DNA of 64,000 nucleotides from the NCBI RefSeq assembly GCF_003268275.1, contig NZ_QLYR01000001.1, forward strand, positions 124,001 through 188,000, written 5' to 3'. Shown here in pieces: positions 42,096 through 51,745 of this stretch. The translations under genes were made by a program, and so were the position numbers. Under the pieces are notes generated by a model. It worked only from the letters and a program-made list of their open reading frames with translations. It was not told the DNA's origin and did not search any database. This stretch comes from Hydrogeniiclostridium mannosilyticum. Its GTDB lineage: Bacteria; Bacillota; Clostridia; Oscillospirales; Acutalibacteraceae. The stretch's first letter is position 1. Each line of letters starts with the position of its first letter.

Positions 42096-43490
42096 TCAAT
42101 CCAGAACAGCACCTCCCCATTCAACAACAGTAAATCCTTTTCGTTCGATCGGTGTGATCTCGGGTTTCTTTATTTCACTTCCGTCATAGTGAGCAAAGCC
42201 GAACCATATCCGGGTTATGCTGTCCGGTTTAACGGAGAAGGATACCGGCATGGCGGTGTCAACACCGTCCGTCAGTATCGGATACATGACGTAGTCCTCA
42301 CCGCTTGTCAGATAATCCGACCAATACTCAATGAAGTCGGCTGTTTCCTGCTCATTGAATCCGTAATCCGTAAGAACCCGGCGGAATACTTCATCCCGTT
42401 TGTCTGCCGGAACAAGGAAACCCTCTTCGGTTTGGAACGCCTTCTTTTTCACAAGAGCTTCATAGAACAGATAGCTGTAGCTGTTGCCCACGGCATTGGT
42501 GAGCTTGCCGTCGGGAGATGCCGTTACCGTCCACGCTCCCGTATAGTCCGGAATGGACGAGGTGAGATATTCCGGCTTTTCAAAGGTGACCGTTATCTCG
42601 GTTTCCGTTTCGGGGTAGAGATAAATATTCGGCTTTTTTGCCTCGGTGTTGTTTGGAAGAACTGTGCCTCCGGTATGCGGCGCCATGTTCAGTAGCTGAT
42701 CACGCAGCCATTCAAATTCCTTCTCGCGACCTTCCTTTACCATCTGCGCATAAAAATTCAGCTTGTCGTAATAGCTCTTTTTCCACCAGTCCTCCAATGA
42801 CCATTCCGCGTCCCTCGATGGGTAAAACATATCCTGGAATAAATGTGTATAGTAATCGTTGACATTCTGTATGGTGATATCAAACGTTCCGATCAATGTG
42901 CTGTGATCGGCGTAATCCAGCAAAGCCGTCTGCGTGGCGGTATTTGACCATTCCTTCACCGCCTCTCCAAGCAGATAGTTCGTAAACTTCACCCCTCCGG
43001 TCGGGTCTTTATCGCCGACCGCCATCTCCGCCCAGTTCATCATCGCCTGCCATGCGGTCAGCGTGTCGTAGGCGGTGGAGAGAGCCGGATGAGCGGCGTA
43101 GGGATTATCCTGCGGATGGGTGAGCTGATGCGCCGCGGAAACGGAATCCATGATATTGGTCGCCGCACCCGCTGCCGTGAATATCCCGTCGCCGACCTTT
43201 ACCGCATCACCGTAATCGGATGCAAAGTCAGGCGTGTTTTTTATAATGTTCCATCTCTCCCCTGCCTGGCTGAATCCGCCGGAAATATTGTTGCCGTAGT
43301 CATTCCAGAAATTAAGTGAGGCGTCGTAGGCGTCGTAGGCGGAAGAACCGATATGGCCGATTATGTCTTTTATGGACGGTCTTGTGATCGCTCCTCCTGT
43401 CGGCGTTTCTCCCTCTGCCGAAGCAGTGATTGGCAAGACCGTTATAAGCAGACAACAGCACAGCAGAAGAGATAAAATCTGTTTTTTCAT
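42096..43490 (-). CDS. Secreted protein of unknown function
   Basis: A 464-residue secreted protein. Signal peptide 1-25 ends ITASAEG. The middle part is helical and aromatic-rich with an N-terminal region like bacterial toxin or secreted helical domains (GHIGSSAYDAYDASLNFWN). The C-terminal 170 residues begin with KKPNIYLYPETETEITVTF, a motif seen at the start of a conserved clostridial secreted domain. There is no wall anchor. Its stop lies 62 bases from the zinc ribbon gene and its start abuts the TPR gene stop (43491), so the genes form one unit. Confidence 0.65.
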   Translation of the reverse strand: MKKQILSLLLCCCLLITVLPITASAEGETPTGGAITRPSIKDIIGHIGSSAYDAYDASLNFWNDYGNNISGGFSQAGERWNIIKNTPDFASDYGDAVKVGDGIFTAAGAATNIMDSVSAAHQLTHPQDNPYAAHPALSTAYDTLTAWQAMMNWAEMAVGDKDPTGGVKFTNYLLGEAVKEWSNTATQTALLDYADHSTLIGTFDITIQNVNDYYTHLFQDMFYPSRDAEWSLEDWWKKSYYDKLNFYAQMVKEGREKEFEWLRDQLLNMAPHTGGTVLPNNTEAKKPNIYLYPETETEITVTFEKPEYLTSSIPDYTGAWTVTASPDGKLTNAVGNSYSYLFYEALVKKKAFQTEEGFLVPADKRDEVFRRVLTDYGFNEQETADFIEYWSDYLTSGEDYVMYPILTDGVDTAMPVSFSVKPDSITRIWFGFAHYDGSEIKKPEITPIERKGFTVVEWGGAVLD

Positions 43491-44294
43491 TTATTTCGCC
43501 TCCCTTGCTACGCATTCCCGATAGGTATCAATGATCTTCCGTAAATAGTTGTCGTTTCCCGCAAGTTTCTCAGCACTGTTCAGATATTCCGCCGCTGCCT
43601 TATAGCTTCCTCTGTCATAGGAAATCACACCGAGATAGCACAGGGAATAGCCGTCCGATGGATCAAGAAGCTGCGCCTTTTTCAAATAGTAAATTGCAGA
43701 TGTATTGTCTTCTCTTTCGTAATAAGATAGACCCAACATCAGATGTCCCTTGGCCCAGGTAGGATGCTCGGCAACAGCGTCAAGCAGAGTATCGATCACA
43801 TAGTATCTGTCATTGCTGAATTTGTTGTACCAGTCTACTTTCGTCAGATAATACTCTGTGCTTGTTTCGTCTTTAAGTTTCCAAAGCGGAGACTCGCTTT
43901 TATCCGCCTCATCCGCCTTGATGTAGTATTTTACAAGGCAGAGCACAGCAGTGTCATCTTCACCGTAAACTTCAATGTAAGTATCATATTTTTCTTCAGC
44001 GACCTGCACAGTTTCAGCAGATGCGATTTCCTTCAAAAGTGCTGATTTTTGTTCCAGCGTTCCTGCACCGCCGCCTGCCGTAATCCATACGGAACATAAA
44101 ACCGAAAGTATCAGTCCCGCTGAAACGGATATCGCGGCAAGGCGTTGTTTTTCTTTCTGTTTCAGCAAAATTGACAGTACAATTCCTGCCGCACAAAGCA
44201 GCATTCCGATAATTCCAAGCCAGACAGTACCGCCGAGAAAGAAGGTTTGCAGGAACAGAATAATAAAGACGATAGATGAAAGTATAATCAACAT
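43491..44294 (-). CDS. TPR membrane protein
   Basis: A 267-residue protein with three N-terminal hydrophobic segments in residues 1-70, then at least three tetratricopeptide repeats (about 165-260): AKGHLMLGLSYYEREDN, YSLCYLGVISYDRGSY and AAEYLNSAEKLAGND. TPRs bind proteins, so it may be a scaffold for an envelope complex. Its start codon shares one base with the 44294 gene stop, indicating coupled translation. Confidence 0.75.
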   Translation of the reverse strand: MLIILSSIVFIILFLQTFFLGGTVWLGIIGMLLCAAGIVLSILLKQKEKQRLAAISVSAGLILSVLCSVWITAGGGAGTLEQKSALLKEIASAETVQVAEEKYDTYIEVYGEDDTAVLCLVKYYIKADEADKSESPLWKLKDETSTEYYLTKVDWYNKFSNDRYYVIDTLLDAVAEHPTWAKGHLMLGLSYYEREDNTSAIYYLKKAQLLDPSDGYSLCYLGVISYDRGSYKAAAEYLNSAEKLAGNDNYLRKIIDTYRECVAREAK

Positions 44295-46729
44295 TATTCG
44301 TTTCCTCCCTTCTGTGACGCTTCATGCTGCTTTTCTATTTCTGCTTTTGCACGATCACGGTAGGAATACATATGAATACCGATGCCCTCGTAATCATTGT
44401 AATAATTGAACCACGGGCTTTGACCGATGGCAATTTCGGCGGCGGTATATGCATTCTCCCAGTCCTCCAGCTCTGCATACGCAGAATATAGTGCATACCA
44501 TATCATCGGATCATCGCTCTTATACTCAATCGCTTTTTTGTAAGCGCTCACGGCATCCTCAAATTTTTCCTGCTGTGCAAGCGCTACACCTTTGAGGTAA
44601 TACGGATAGCACAATTCGCCGCACTCGGACAGGACCCGGTCCGCAGCGGCAATCGCCTTGTCGAGTGCCGCTGTATAGGAATCGCCGTAAACGGAGTGCC
44701 CGCCGTAGGTCGAATAGTAGGCATTCGCATATGCTTCAAGATAGTTTTTCAAAAACGCATCGCTTTCAAGCCTGCTTATCTGTACCTCGCTCAATTGACC
44801 GTACTTCGCTTTTGTGGTTTCTGTATCTACGATCAGCAATGCAAGCCAGGAATGTAGCAACTCATCTGCCTTTTTAGGATATTCGCTCAGCTTTGCCTGC
44901 TTTGCAAGCTCCAGCGCATATTCTACGGAAGCATCGAAGTCTTCACTTTCAAGCGTAGCCGCCGCCGCATAGTAGATAGGCGCAGGATTGGTTCCGGTTT
45001 CCGTCTCCTTAGCAAGCTTTAAGCACTCATCGTACCGACCGGTTTTCAAAAGCGCATACATGGTGTTTTCCCGGATATAGGAATTATCAAGGCTTTTCAG
45101 CGCTTCCAATCCGTAATCCGCGCATTTATCCAGCGCCAACGCCCGCAGATAGGTCTGCATGACCAGTTTCTTGATTCCAAGCTGTTCTTCCTTGGTAATA
45201 TCATTTCCGAGCTGTTTTTCAAACTGCTTTTCAAAGTTTTCAACGACAGTGAGAATCTGAAAGTCAGCTGAGTATTCCGAAGTAAGGTACAGGGTATGAC
45301 GGTCCTGATTGTTATACAGCATGACCGCTATGTAATTCCACACGAAGTCCTCCGGATTTTTCAGCGCCTTTTCAATCGCGTTGTCCACGATAGAATAGGT
45401 AATACCTGTGCCGACGGAATCGGCAATGTTGGTACCGTTTCGGACGCCGACACGCATTTTTGCGAGCAGCTCGGCATATTCAAAACTGTTCCGATAAGAA
45501 GCCGCATTCTCTATAACATCCGCCATTGCTGCGGCCTTTTCTTTCACATCCGGAAGTCCGCCGACAAACAGTCCGTTTGCCGCCAGATTCGTCAGTATCT
45601 CCGTCCGCCGGTTTTTCTGTTCCGCCGTCAGGGTGTCGGCTTTTTTATATTCGGACAACATTTCAAAGCAGTAATCGGTGTCCTTAATGTAGCCTGCCGT
45701 GTAATTCTTCTCCATTGCTTCCAGCCTGTCTTCGGTGTGGTTGGTATAGGTATCAAGATAGGCAAGCATCGGATTTGAAGCAATTTCCTGCTCGCTGATA
45801 TCATTCCAGCCGCCGTCGGCAACGCTTTTCCACACCTCCAGCTCCCGCTGAATATCGCTGTATTCGTTGACCGCCGTTATGATGTTGCCACCCAGCAGGT
45901 TATAGCACGCCATGTTCGTGCGGGAATAATATTCATCCTTCAGTCTGTCGGCAGGCGAAACCGTTTGCGGAAAGAGCAGTACGGCGGAGATCAACAATAC
46001 GGCAACGCTGGCACATACCGGAATGTAGGCCAAAAAGGATTTTTTGTTTTCCGTCTGTAAAGTTTCTTCGTTTGATTCCGGCTGTCTTTCTTTGCCGCAC
46101 ACGAATTTCAGTACAGGCATAAGGAGTGTCCAACGGAAGATCGTGTTCAAAAGTCCTGCCACGAGCTTTGCGCTCCATACCTTGTTTCCGGAGAAGACGG
46201 CTCGCACGCCGAGACCGAAAAGGTACGGAAGCAGGTACCAGCAGACAATCGCAAGCAATATGGTGGCTCCGATTCGGACGATTTCCCGACCTGCTTTTCT
46301 TTTGACTTTACCGTTCATAGCAAATCTAAGCAGATGAAAAGACAGTCCAAGCAATATGCCGGCAGCAGCGCACCCTATAATTTTTCCGGTCAGTCCGAAA
46401 TGCCCGCCCAGAAGCTCTATCAGAATTTCGCCCCCGTACAAAGCCGCAATACAGGGAAGGTAGCCCTTCACCCATATGACAGCGGCTTGCTTTGTCTGCC
46501 CGTTTGCCGAACGGATTGCAAAAAAAGCAAATGCAGAAGCACAGACAACACAAAGCAGATCTGCAAAAAATACTGCGCCGGTACCAAGCGATTCTTTTGT
46601 TATACACAACAGTATTGTTTTTATTAAGTTAGGCAAAATGCTAAGTGCTGCAAGCGCACCGAAAATCCATTTTGCCGAGAAACACCCATATGCCGCTCTG
46701 ACATATTCTCCGAATTTTCTCATAGACAT
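44294..46729 (-). CDS. Large TPR membrane protein
   Basis: An 811-residue protein. Six to seven hydrophobic helices lie in residues 20-260, then a long helical extracytoplasmic or cytosolic region of TPR-like repeats (300-800). The clearest is near the C-terminus: YPYYLKGVALAQQEKFEDAV, SAYKKAIEYK, then MIWYALYSAYAELEDWENA. The family was not recognised beyond the TPR units. It is coupled to the smaller TPR gene 43491 and probably acts in the same complex. Confidence 0.7.
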   Translation of the reverse strand: MSMRKFGEYVRAAYGCFSAKWIFGALAALSILPNLIKTILLCITKESLGTGAVFFADLLCVVCASAFAFFAIRSANGQTKQAAVIWVKGYLPCIAALYGGEILIELLGGHFGLTGKIIGCAAAGILLGLSFHLLRFAMNGKVKRKAGREIVRIGATILLAIVCWYLLPYLFGLGVRAVFSGNKVWSAKLVAGLLNTIFRWTLLMPVLKFVCGKERQPESNEETLQTENKKSFLAYIPVCASVAVLLISAVLLFPQTVSPADRLKDEYYSRTNMACYNLLGGNIITAVNEYSDIQRELEVWKSVADGGWNDISEQEIASNPMLAYLDTYTNHTEDRLEAMEKNYTAGYIKDTDYCFEMLSEYKKADTLTAEQKNRRTEILTNLAANGLFVGGLPDVKEKAAAMADVIENAASYRNSFEYAELLAKMRVGVRNGTNIADSVGTGITYSIVDNAIEKALKNPEDFVWNYIAVMLYNNQDRHTLYLTSEYSADFQILTVVENFEKQFEKQLGNDITKEEQLGIKKLVMQTYLRALALDKCADYGLEALKSLDNSYIRENTMYALLKTGRYDECLKLAKETETGTNPAPIYYAAAATLESEDFDASVEYALELAKQAKLSEYPKKADELLHSWLALLIVDTETTKAKYGQLSEVQISRLESDAFLKNYLEAYANAYYSTYGGHSVYGDSYTAALDKAIAAADRVLSECGELCYPYYLKGVALAQQEKFEDAVSAYKKAIEYKSDDPMIWYALYSAYAELEDWENAYTAAEIAIGQSPWFNYYNDYEGIGIHMYSYRDRAKAEIEKQHEASQKGGNE

Positions 46730-46775
46730 TTCCTCCGATTTTTCTTTGCTTCAGGCTTTCGTTTATAATTACAAA

Positions 46776-47129
46776 TCAAGCCTTCAGCCTGTTTATCTCC
46801 AGATCGTTTTCCAGATATTGCAAAATGCTGTCGGCGACAGCGGTTACAGATCTCTGAACGCCGGAGGCGGAGAGTCCCTCGCAAGGATGTATCATCGTTA
46901 CGGTGATTTCCGTTCCCGTTTCCTGTTCATTTACGGAGACGGAAAACCGGCTTAAATTACCGTATACCGACATCTCTGCTAAAATGGTGGATGCGTCTGT
47001 TTTTTCATATTCGGCACCGTTTTTATCCAGCACTTCATAGACGGCAAAGATCACATATTTCCGGTTGTACGGAAGCGTGGTTTTCATCGTATTACTGTCC
47101 GGCGGAACGGAATGCGGCACTACATTCAT
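46776..47129 (-). CDS. Hypothetical protein
   Basis: A 117-residue soluble protein that appears beta-rich (KYVIFAVYEVLDKNGAEYE, RFSVSVNEQETGTEITVTM). The pattern suggests a small alpha-beta domain of the kind found in secretion-linked DUFs, but I cannot name it. It lies 46 bases upstream of the large TPR gene and 53 bases after the lipoprotein gene, all on one strand. Confidence 0.6.
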   Translation of the reverse strand: MNVVPHSVPPDSNTMKTTLPYNRKYVIFAVYEVLDKNGAEYEKTDASTILAEMSVYGNLSRFSVSVNEQETGTEITVTMIHPCEGLSASGVQRSVTAVADSILQYLENDLEINRLKA

Positions 47130-47182
47130 CGTCTGAAACCTCCTTATTATTCTCGTTTTATTGGTAAACCGTTCTTGCTCTC

Positions 47183-48307
47183 TTATCGCTTTTCAATATA
47201 GCCGCTTATCGGTTCGGCATACATATTGTCATCGGTCACAGCCTTGTACCGCTTGCCGTCATAGACATCGGTAAAGCCGTTGGTGGCCTTGTAAATTTCA
47301 CCGGTTTCGGTATCGTACACGCGCTCGTAACCGAGGGTGGCGTCGCTCTGCTTCTGGCTCATAATGTCCTGACTCCTGTTGCGGCTTTCCCATGATGACA
47401 TAAAGCCGTCCATAGTCGCATTAAAGTTCTGGCTGATCTGCTGAGCAAGGGCAACCTTTTCATTGCTTGCCTGATTGGTGGCACTGACAAAGCTGTCGGA
47501 ATACTGCAGGGTTTTGAAGCAATCGGTCAGCACACCTTCCCACTCGATAAAGGTGTCCTTTGCGGCGGTAACAGCAACGATGTTGTAAGCCATATAGTAG
47601 CCGCCGTCCACCGCCTGGAGCTGATAGCCTACCACATTGCCGTTGGAGATGGCAAAGCTGCCAAAGTCCACCACACTGGCGGCAAATAGGCCCTCGCCCT
47701 CTTTGCCGTTATCCGTAAAGGTGGCGCGGAGCTGCTCATCGCCCAGGGCGGAGGACTTCAATGGGCTGGCGGAGGGATAGCGGTCGGTGACGGTGAAGTC
47801 ATTAAACTGTGGGAAAGTATATCCGGAATAATCGGGGTCAACCTCAGATACAAACGCCGCACACTGCGGGAAAATTTTGTAAAAGCCTTCGGTTGAGGGG
47901 TTTTCAAGCACGGGAGCCTTTGCAAAAAGCACCGCCTGTGTATTTCCCATACTGTAGCTTTGCTGCCATGCATCTTTACCTGCCTGACTGTGTAGCAACA
48001 CCTCTGCTTTGAGCAGCACAAACATCTGATTGAGCGGTTCGTTCGGGTCGCTTACCCGAATACTGTGGTAGATATTTGTTCCGCCGGTCGTTACCGTCCA
48101 GCCCTTCGGGATGGTCATGCTGAAATCGGCGGTTTCGTATTTTTCGGTCTGCACGGCTTTTGCCGCCGTTTGCGTCACCTTGACTCCGCGTTCTGTTTGT
48201 TCGGTTTTTGTGCCGTCATCGTTCACAACGGTTTTGCTGCCGCATGCGGCAAGAAGCAAGATCATGACCAAAGCCAGCGCAAGCGCCGTGATTCGTTTTG
48301 CATTCAT
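47183..48307 (-). CDS. Lipoprotein of unknown function
   Basis: A 374-residue lipoprotein. The signal peptide ends with the lipobox LAAC (Cys21). Residues 55-250 look like a PsbP/DcrB-type fold (DFSMTIPKGWTVTTGG, then SDPNEPLNQMFVLLK). The C-terminal 70 residues are polar and end in a region YERVYDTETGEIYKATNGF, seen in several clostridial secreted proteins. The ATG at 48307 has AAAGGAGAG upstream; a longer frame reaches 48382. It follows another lipoprotein gene by 19 bases. Confidence 0.7.
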   Translation of the reverse strand: MNAKRITALALALVMILLLAACGSKTVVNDDGTKTEQTERGVKVTQTAAKAVQTEKYETADFSMTIPKGWTVTTGGTNIYHSIRVSDPNEPLNQMFVLLKAEVLLHSQAGKDAWQQSYSMGNTQAVLFAKAPVLENPSTEGFYKIFPQCAAFVSEVDPDYSGYTFPQFNDFTVTDRYPSASPLKSSALGDEQLRATFTDNGKEGEGLFAASVVDFGSFAISNGNVVGYQLQAVDGGYYMAYNIVAVTAAKDTFIEWEGVLTDCFKTLQYSDSFVSATNQASNEKVALAQQISQNFNATMDGFMSSWESRNRSQDIMSQKQSDATLGYERVYDTETGEIYKATNGFTDVYDGKRYKAVTDDNMYAEPISGYIEKR

Positions 48308-48326
48308 CGTGTTTCTCTCCTTTTCC

Positions 48327-49472
48327 TTATTTCTGATCATAGTCCCAATAGAAACGGCAGGGATCGTATTTTTGATACGCACCGTATCCGTCTGTAAGTA
48401 CCTCGGCGATGGGGAGCATCGTATAGTCCTCGGTGATCACGTGGCTTGTGCTGATGTTGCGCACATCGCTGTAAAAAGCGGTAAGCAGATCAAGCTTTCT
48501 TAGCTTTACATTGCAGTTGAGATGCTGCGCTGCGGGATAGTAGGGAGACACCGAGGCGTCCGGCGCAAGCTGCGCTTTTGTGTCGCTGTCGTCCAAAGGC
48601 TCCGAGGCATACACGATCTCATAAAAGGCACAATTGGTCATCAGAATGTTCCGATTAAACAGCCGGATCGGTGCTTCGCCGGCAAGCTCGGACAGTTCCA
48701 AATCAAAGGCAATGTACTCCCGCCGGTCCATGTCCCGATACCAATTCCAGCCGGTCGTACCCTTGTCAAGATATTTGCCCGAAAAAAGCAGGCTGACTTT
48801 ACCGCCGACAACGGTGATTATCGGATCGCCGGAGTAGACCTTATCGGCATTTAAGTATTCTGCCGTATGATCCTCCAATGTCTTTCCGTCGGAAGCATAG
48901 CGGTAAACCTTTCGGAACAGCGGATGCTGTGCTTTATCCATAGGTGAGGCCGCAAACGGCGGGTTGCTGATCTTATAACCGGAGCCGTCATTTAAGTAAA
49001 TCTCTCCCATTTCACCGTCATGGGTCAGACGCCAGTACCGGATGTTTTTTTCGGGCAGAGTGCCGACCTCTTGTATGTTCTTGCCGTTTGCCAAAACGGA
49101 GTTGAAATTTGCCTGGTACAGCTTTCCGTCAGCCACCACGAGATCGTTAATGGTTTTACTGTAGCTGTGATCCAGATTACAGTCGAATTCGGCATACTCG
49201 TATATAATGCCCTCGCCGCCGAGAAATTTTTTGTAGTCCGATTGGTCATACGGCTTGCCGCGTTCCTTGAGAAGCGCCTGTTCCAGCGTTACCGGCTCCG
49301 CCTGCGTAGATGTGTTTTGTGAAGGCTCTGGGATTGATGTAGAACTGTATGTTTCCGAAGGCTTTTTGGCACAGGCACTCAGAGCCAAACTTGCAAGCAA
49401 AAGGACAGTTAAAATTTTGGGCAAATACTTCTTATTATACCTTTCGATAAAATATAAGAGTTTGTGTTGCAA
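48327..49472 (-). CDS. Lipoprotein of unknown function
   Basis: A 381-residue lipoprotein. The start is taken as the TTG at 49472, 8 bases after GGGAGG, because the hydrophobic signal ending LALSAC then begins about 20 residues in, as expected. The frame stays open up to 49643 but without a ribosome site. The mature part is beta-rich with repeated Tyr and Asp residues and no named domain. First gene of the lipoprotein/TPR series that runs left to 41446. Confidence 0.65.
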   Translation of the reverse strand: MQHKLLYFIERYNKKYLPKILTVLLLASLALSACAKKPSETYSSTSIPEPSQNTSTQAEPVTLEQALLKERGKPYDQSDYKKFLGGEGIIYEYAEFDCNLDHSYSKTINDLVVADGKLYQANFNSVLANGKNIQEVGTLPEKNIRYWRLTHDGEMGEIYLNDGSGYKISNPPFAASPMDKAQHPLFRKVYRYASDGKTLEDHTAEYLNADKVYSGDPIITVVGGKVSLLFSGKYLDKGTTGWNWYRDMDRREYIAFDLELSELAGEAPIRLFNRNILMTNCAFYEIVYASEPLDDSDTKAQLAPDASVSPYYPAAQHLNCNVKLRKLDLLTAFYSDVRNISTSHVITEDYTMLPIAEVLTDGYGAYQKYDPCRFYWDYDQK

Positions 49473-49633
49473 TTCGTATTCCTCCCGACCGTCTTTGCAT
49501 ATAATTATACTTACAGAGTGCCGATTTTGATATAAGGGAAGTCCGCCAATCTGCCGAAAATGGGGTGGCGGAACTCCGCCATTCTTAAAATCGAGGCAAA
49601 ATATCGATTTTCCCTGAAAAAACCGCAAAAAAT

Positions 49634-49657
49634 ATCCTCCCACATCGGCGGGAGGAT
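49634..49657 (-). terminator. Terminator of the LuxR-type membrane regulator
   Basis: ATCCTCCC/GGGAGGAT stem with an 8-base loop, followed on the minus strand by ATTTTTTGC. It lies 24 bases after the stop at 49681. Confidence 0.8.
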
Positions 49658-49680
49658 AAAATGCTTTTTGTTATGTTTTA

Positions 49681-51120
49681 TTATGCATTGTTATAAAGAG
49701 TAACAAGCCCGATCCGGGATTTTGCACCTGTTTTTTCATATATGGCGGAGACATATCTCTCTAAGGTTCGTCTGGAGACATACAAACCGTCGGCTATCGT
49801 CTGCAATCCGTCTTCGGTATTGACAAGCAGTCCGAAAACCTCGGTTTCTCTCTGTGTCAGCGAAAACTGCTCTGCCAGCCTTTGCAGTTTTTCACCGCCG
49901 CTTAGTTCGCTGCTGTCCGCTTCGGCAAGCCTGTCAAAAAACGCTTTTCTTTTGTTGGTATAGAAAAGCGCGACAATGCTGGTGGCCACGAATAAAATCA
50001 GCTCTATGGTGATCATGACAATATTGTTTTCGGAATGCAAAAGTGCAAGGGAGCCTCCCGAGATTGCAGCGGCAACAAGATTATTGACGGTTCTGCCAAA
50101 CCCTGACCACAACTCGGGGGTATCCGTGTATCGGGCGATCTCCATAAAGGAAGAGGTAAAGAAAACAGCAAAGAAGCCGGCGGACAGATAGAATATGACC
50201 AGACCCACCGTGAACGGCCCGGCAAACTGAATAATGACAAGGCAGGTCGTAGACAGAAGCATTACGCAGTACATGATCACACTCACATATTTTCTGCCTG
50301 CAATATCAAACAAAAAACCTGCCATAAGACCGCTGAGTGCGAGAAGTATTCTCGGCCACTGACCAATATTCACCGTTCCGTTTGCGTGGTATACGGTGAC
50401 CGCATTGTCCATGGTGCTGAAAATACAGGTCATCAGTGCGACGAAAAGGACGAGGAGCAAAATGATTTTCAGGCTATCCTTTCCGCTTCCATCGTTTTCC
50501 TCTTCGGTTTTGCTTTTGGAGAAGGCAGGGACAACGCTGTTTTTCTCTGCTTTTATCAGCATAAATGCCAGCAATATTATAAATGCAGAAAGTATGCCGG
50601 CTTCTATGTAATCTATATGAACCAAATTGTTGTTTGCGATTTGAAGCAAGATTCCAAGCATATAGGAAACGCCTGTCAGTCGCGCAATATAGGTGTTGTC
50701 CTCTAACAGACATAGTGTTTTGTAGAATACGGCACTTCCAAACGCGCCGAGAATCAGAAACAGCAAGAGTCCCATGCCGAGTGTAAGTGCATAAGAGGCA
50801 TGGCGGCATATCATAAAAAGACAAATAACCGACAAAATCGCTGCACACATTGCAAGTGCGGTTTGCCATTTTCCTTTACAAAATCGAGAGAAAACAGGAT
50901 ACAGAACAAAACCGATGACGCTGATACCAAGCGCATAGTTTTGGGCATTTACCGATTGATTTCCCAAAACCGTGCGTGAGATCATATTGACAAACAGAAA
51001 TTCCGCGCCCAGAAACACAAAGGTAAATAAGCTCATCAACACGATCACCTTTGTGTAGGGGATTCGATTTTCTTTATTAAAGGCATCACTTTGCCTGATT
51101 TTTTTCAAAATGCTGTTCAT
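49681..51120 (-). CDS. Membrane-fused LuxR-type transcriptional regulator
   Basis: A 479-residue protein with about twelve hydrophobic helices (20-400), like a major facilitator transporter, followed by a LuxR-type helix-turn-helix at 415-475 (LTQRETEVFGLLVN, then LYVSRRTLERYVSAIYEKTG). Such MFS-HTH fusions occur in anaerobic Actinobacteria and Firmicutes and are thought to sense a ligand at the membrane. The ATG at 51120 follows AAGAGG by 7 bases. It lies between the lipoprotein genes and an XRE gene, a likely controller of the secretory genes downstream. Confidence 0.8.
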   Translation of the reverse strand: MNSILKKIRQSDAFNKENRIPYTKVIVLMSLFTFVFLGAEFLFVNMISRTVLGNQSVNAQNYALGISVIGFVLYPVFSRFCKGKWQTALAMCAAILSVICLFMICRHASYALTLGMGLLLFLILGAFGSAVFYKTLCLLEDNTYIARLTGVSYMLGILLQIANNNLVHIDYIEAGILSAFIILLAFMLIKAEKNSVVPAFSKSKTEEENDGSGKDSLKIILLLVLFVALMTCIFSTMDNAVTVYHANGTVNIGQWPRILLALSGLMAGFLFDIAGRKYVSVIMYCVMLLSTTCLVIIQFAGPFTVGLVIFYLSAGFFAVFFTSSFMEIARYTDTPELWSGFGRTVNNLVAAAISGGSLALLHSENNIVMITIELILFVATSIVALFYTNKRKAFFDRLAEADSSELSGGEKLQRLAEQFSLTQRETEVFGLLVNTEDGLQTIADGLYVSRRTLERYVSAIYEKTGAKSRIGLVTLYNNA

Positions 51121-51131
51121 ACTCAAACCTC

Positions 51132-51341
51132 TTACTCACTGTCGGACACGAATTCCAACATGTCATTCGGCGTACAATTCAGTGCTTTGCAGATCTTTCC
51201 CACGGTTTCAACCGTGATATTTTCATTCCTGGTCATTTTGGAAATGACATAGTTGCTGATACCCGCGGCCTTTTCAAGGTCTTTCTTTTTCATATCTCTG
51301 TCAATCAGCAATTTCCATAGTTTTTTATAGCTTATATCCAT
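51132..51341 (-). CDS. Small XRE-family regulator
   Basis: A 69-residue Cro/CI-type protein consisting only of a helix-turn-helix: DLEKAAGISNYVISKMTRNE, then GKICKALNCTPNDMLEF. It is of the kind that often sits in front of a membrane protein gene as its regulator. It ends 11 bases before the LuxR-type gene, so the two are co-transcribed. Confidence 0.85.
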   Translation of the reverse strand: MDISYKKLWKLLIDRDMKKKDLEKAAGISNYVISKMTRNENITVETVGKICKALNCTPNDMLEFVSDSE

Positions 51342-51745
51342 ACCTTCAACCCAAATCGAATCAAGATTTATTCCCGCCGAACTTAGATCCGGGAACAGCA
51401 GAAGTGACTAACAGAAACAGTATAGCATGTTTCTCGAAAAACACAATAGTTTATAAAGCGATAAATTTATTTTTTGTGGTTTTTCAAGCTTTCACTACAG
51501 CAGAAAGAAAAAGCGCAGTCGGTTTAGGTTCGATTCGCCTTGCCGAATATCTGCCGGATAACAGGCTCTTACAAACCGCATATATCCTCTTGTTTTTCTT
51601 TCTGCTGTATTCTCTCTTAAAGTGGGAAGTTCAAGGCGGTTCACAGTGAACCGCCCCTCAGTCCACCATCAATTTGGACAGAATTTCCCCTTGTGAGTCA
51701 GGTCACATTTTCCAAAGCAAATAATCAATCACTTTCTTCATAGGC
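51342..51745. other. Intergenic stretch with two stem-loops
   Basis: It contains a perfect 17-bp inverted repeat with a long loop (51496-51512 with 51593-51609) and a compact hairpin GGCGGTTCA/TGAACCGCC (51635-51655). A plus-strand frame (51404-51649) runs across both but lacks a ribosome site and is not called. The arrangement could be a structured RNA or a small mobile-element remnant. Confidence 0.5.
51496..51609. repeat. 17-bp perfect inverted repeat, 80-base loop
   Basis: TACAGCAGAAAGAAAAA at 51496-51512 and its complement at 51593-51609. There is no flanking direct repeat that would prove a transposition event. Confidence 0.75.

Noticed and set aside
51404-51649. Plus-strand 81-codon frame with a hydrophobic C-terminus
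   Set aside because: It crosses two stem-loops, lacks a ribosome site, and the similarity of its two ends follows from the inverted repeat.
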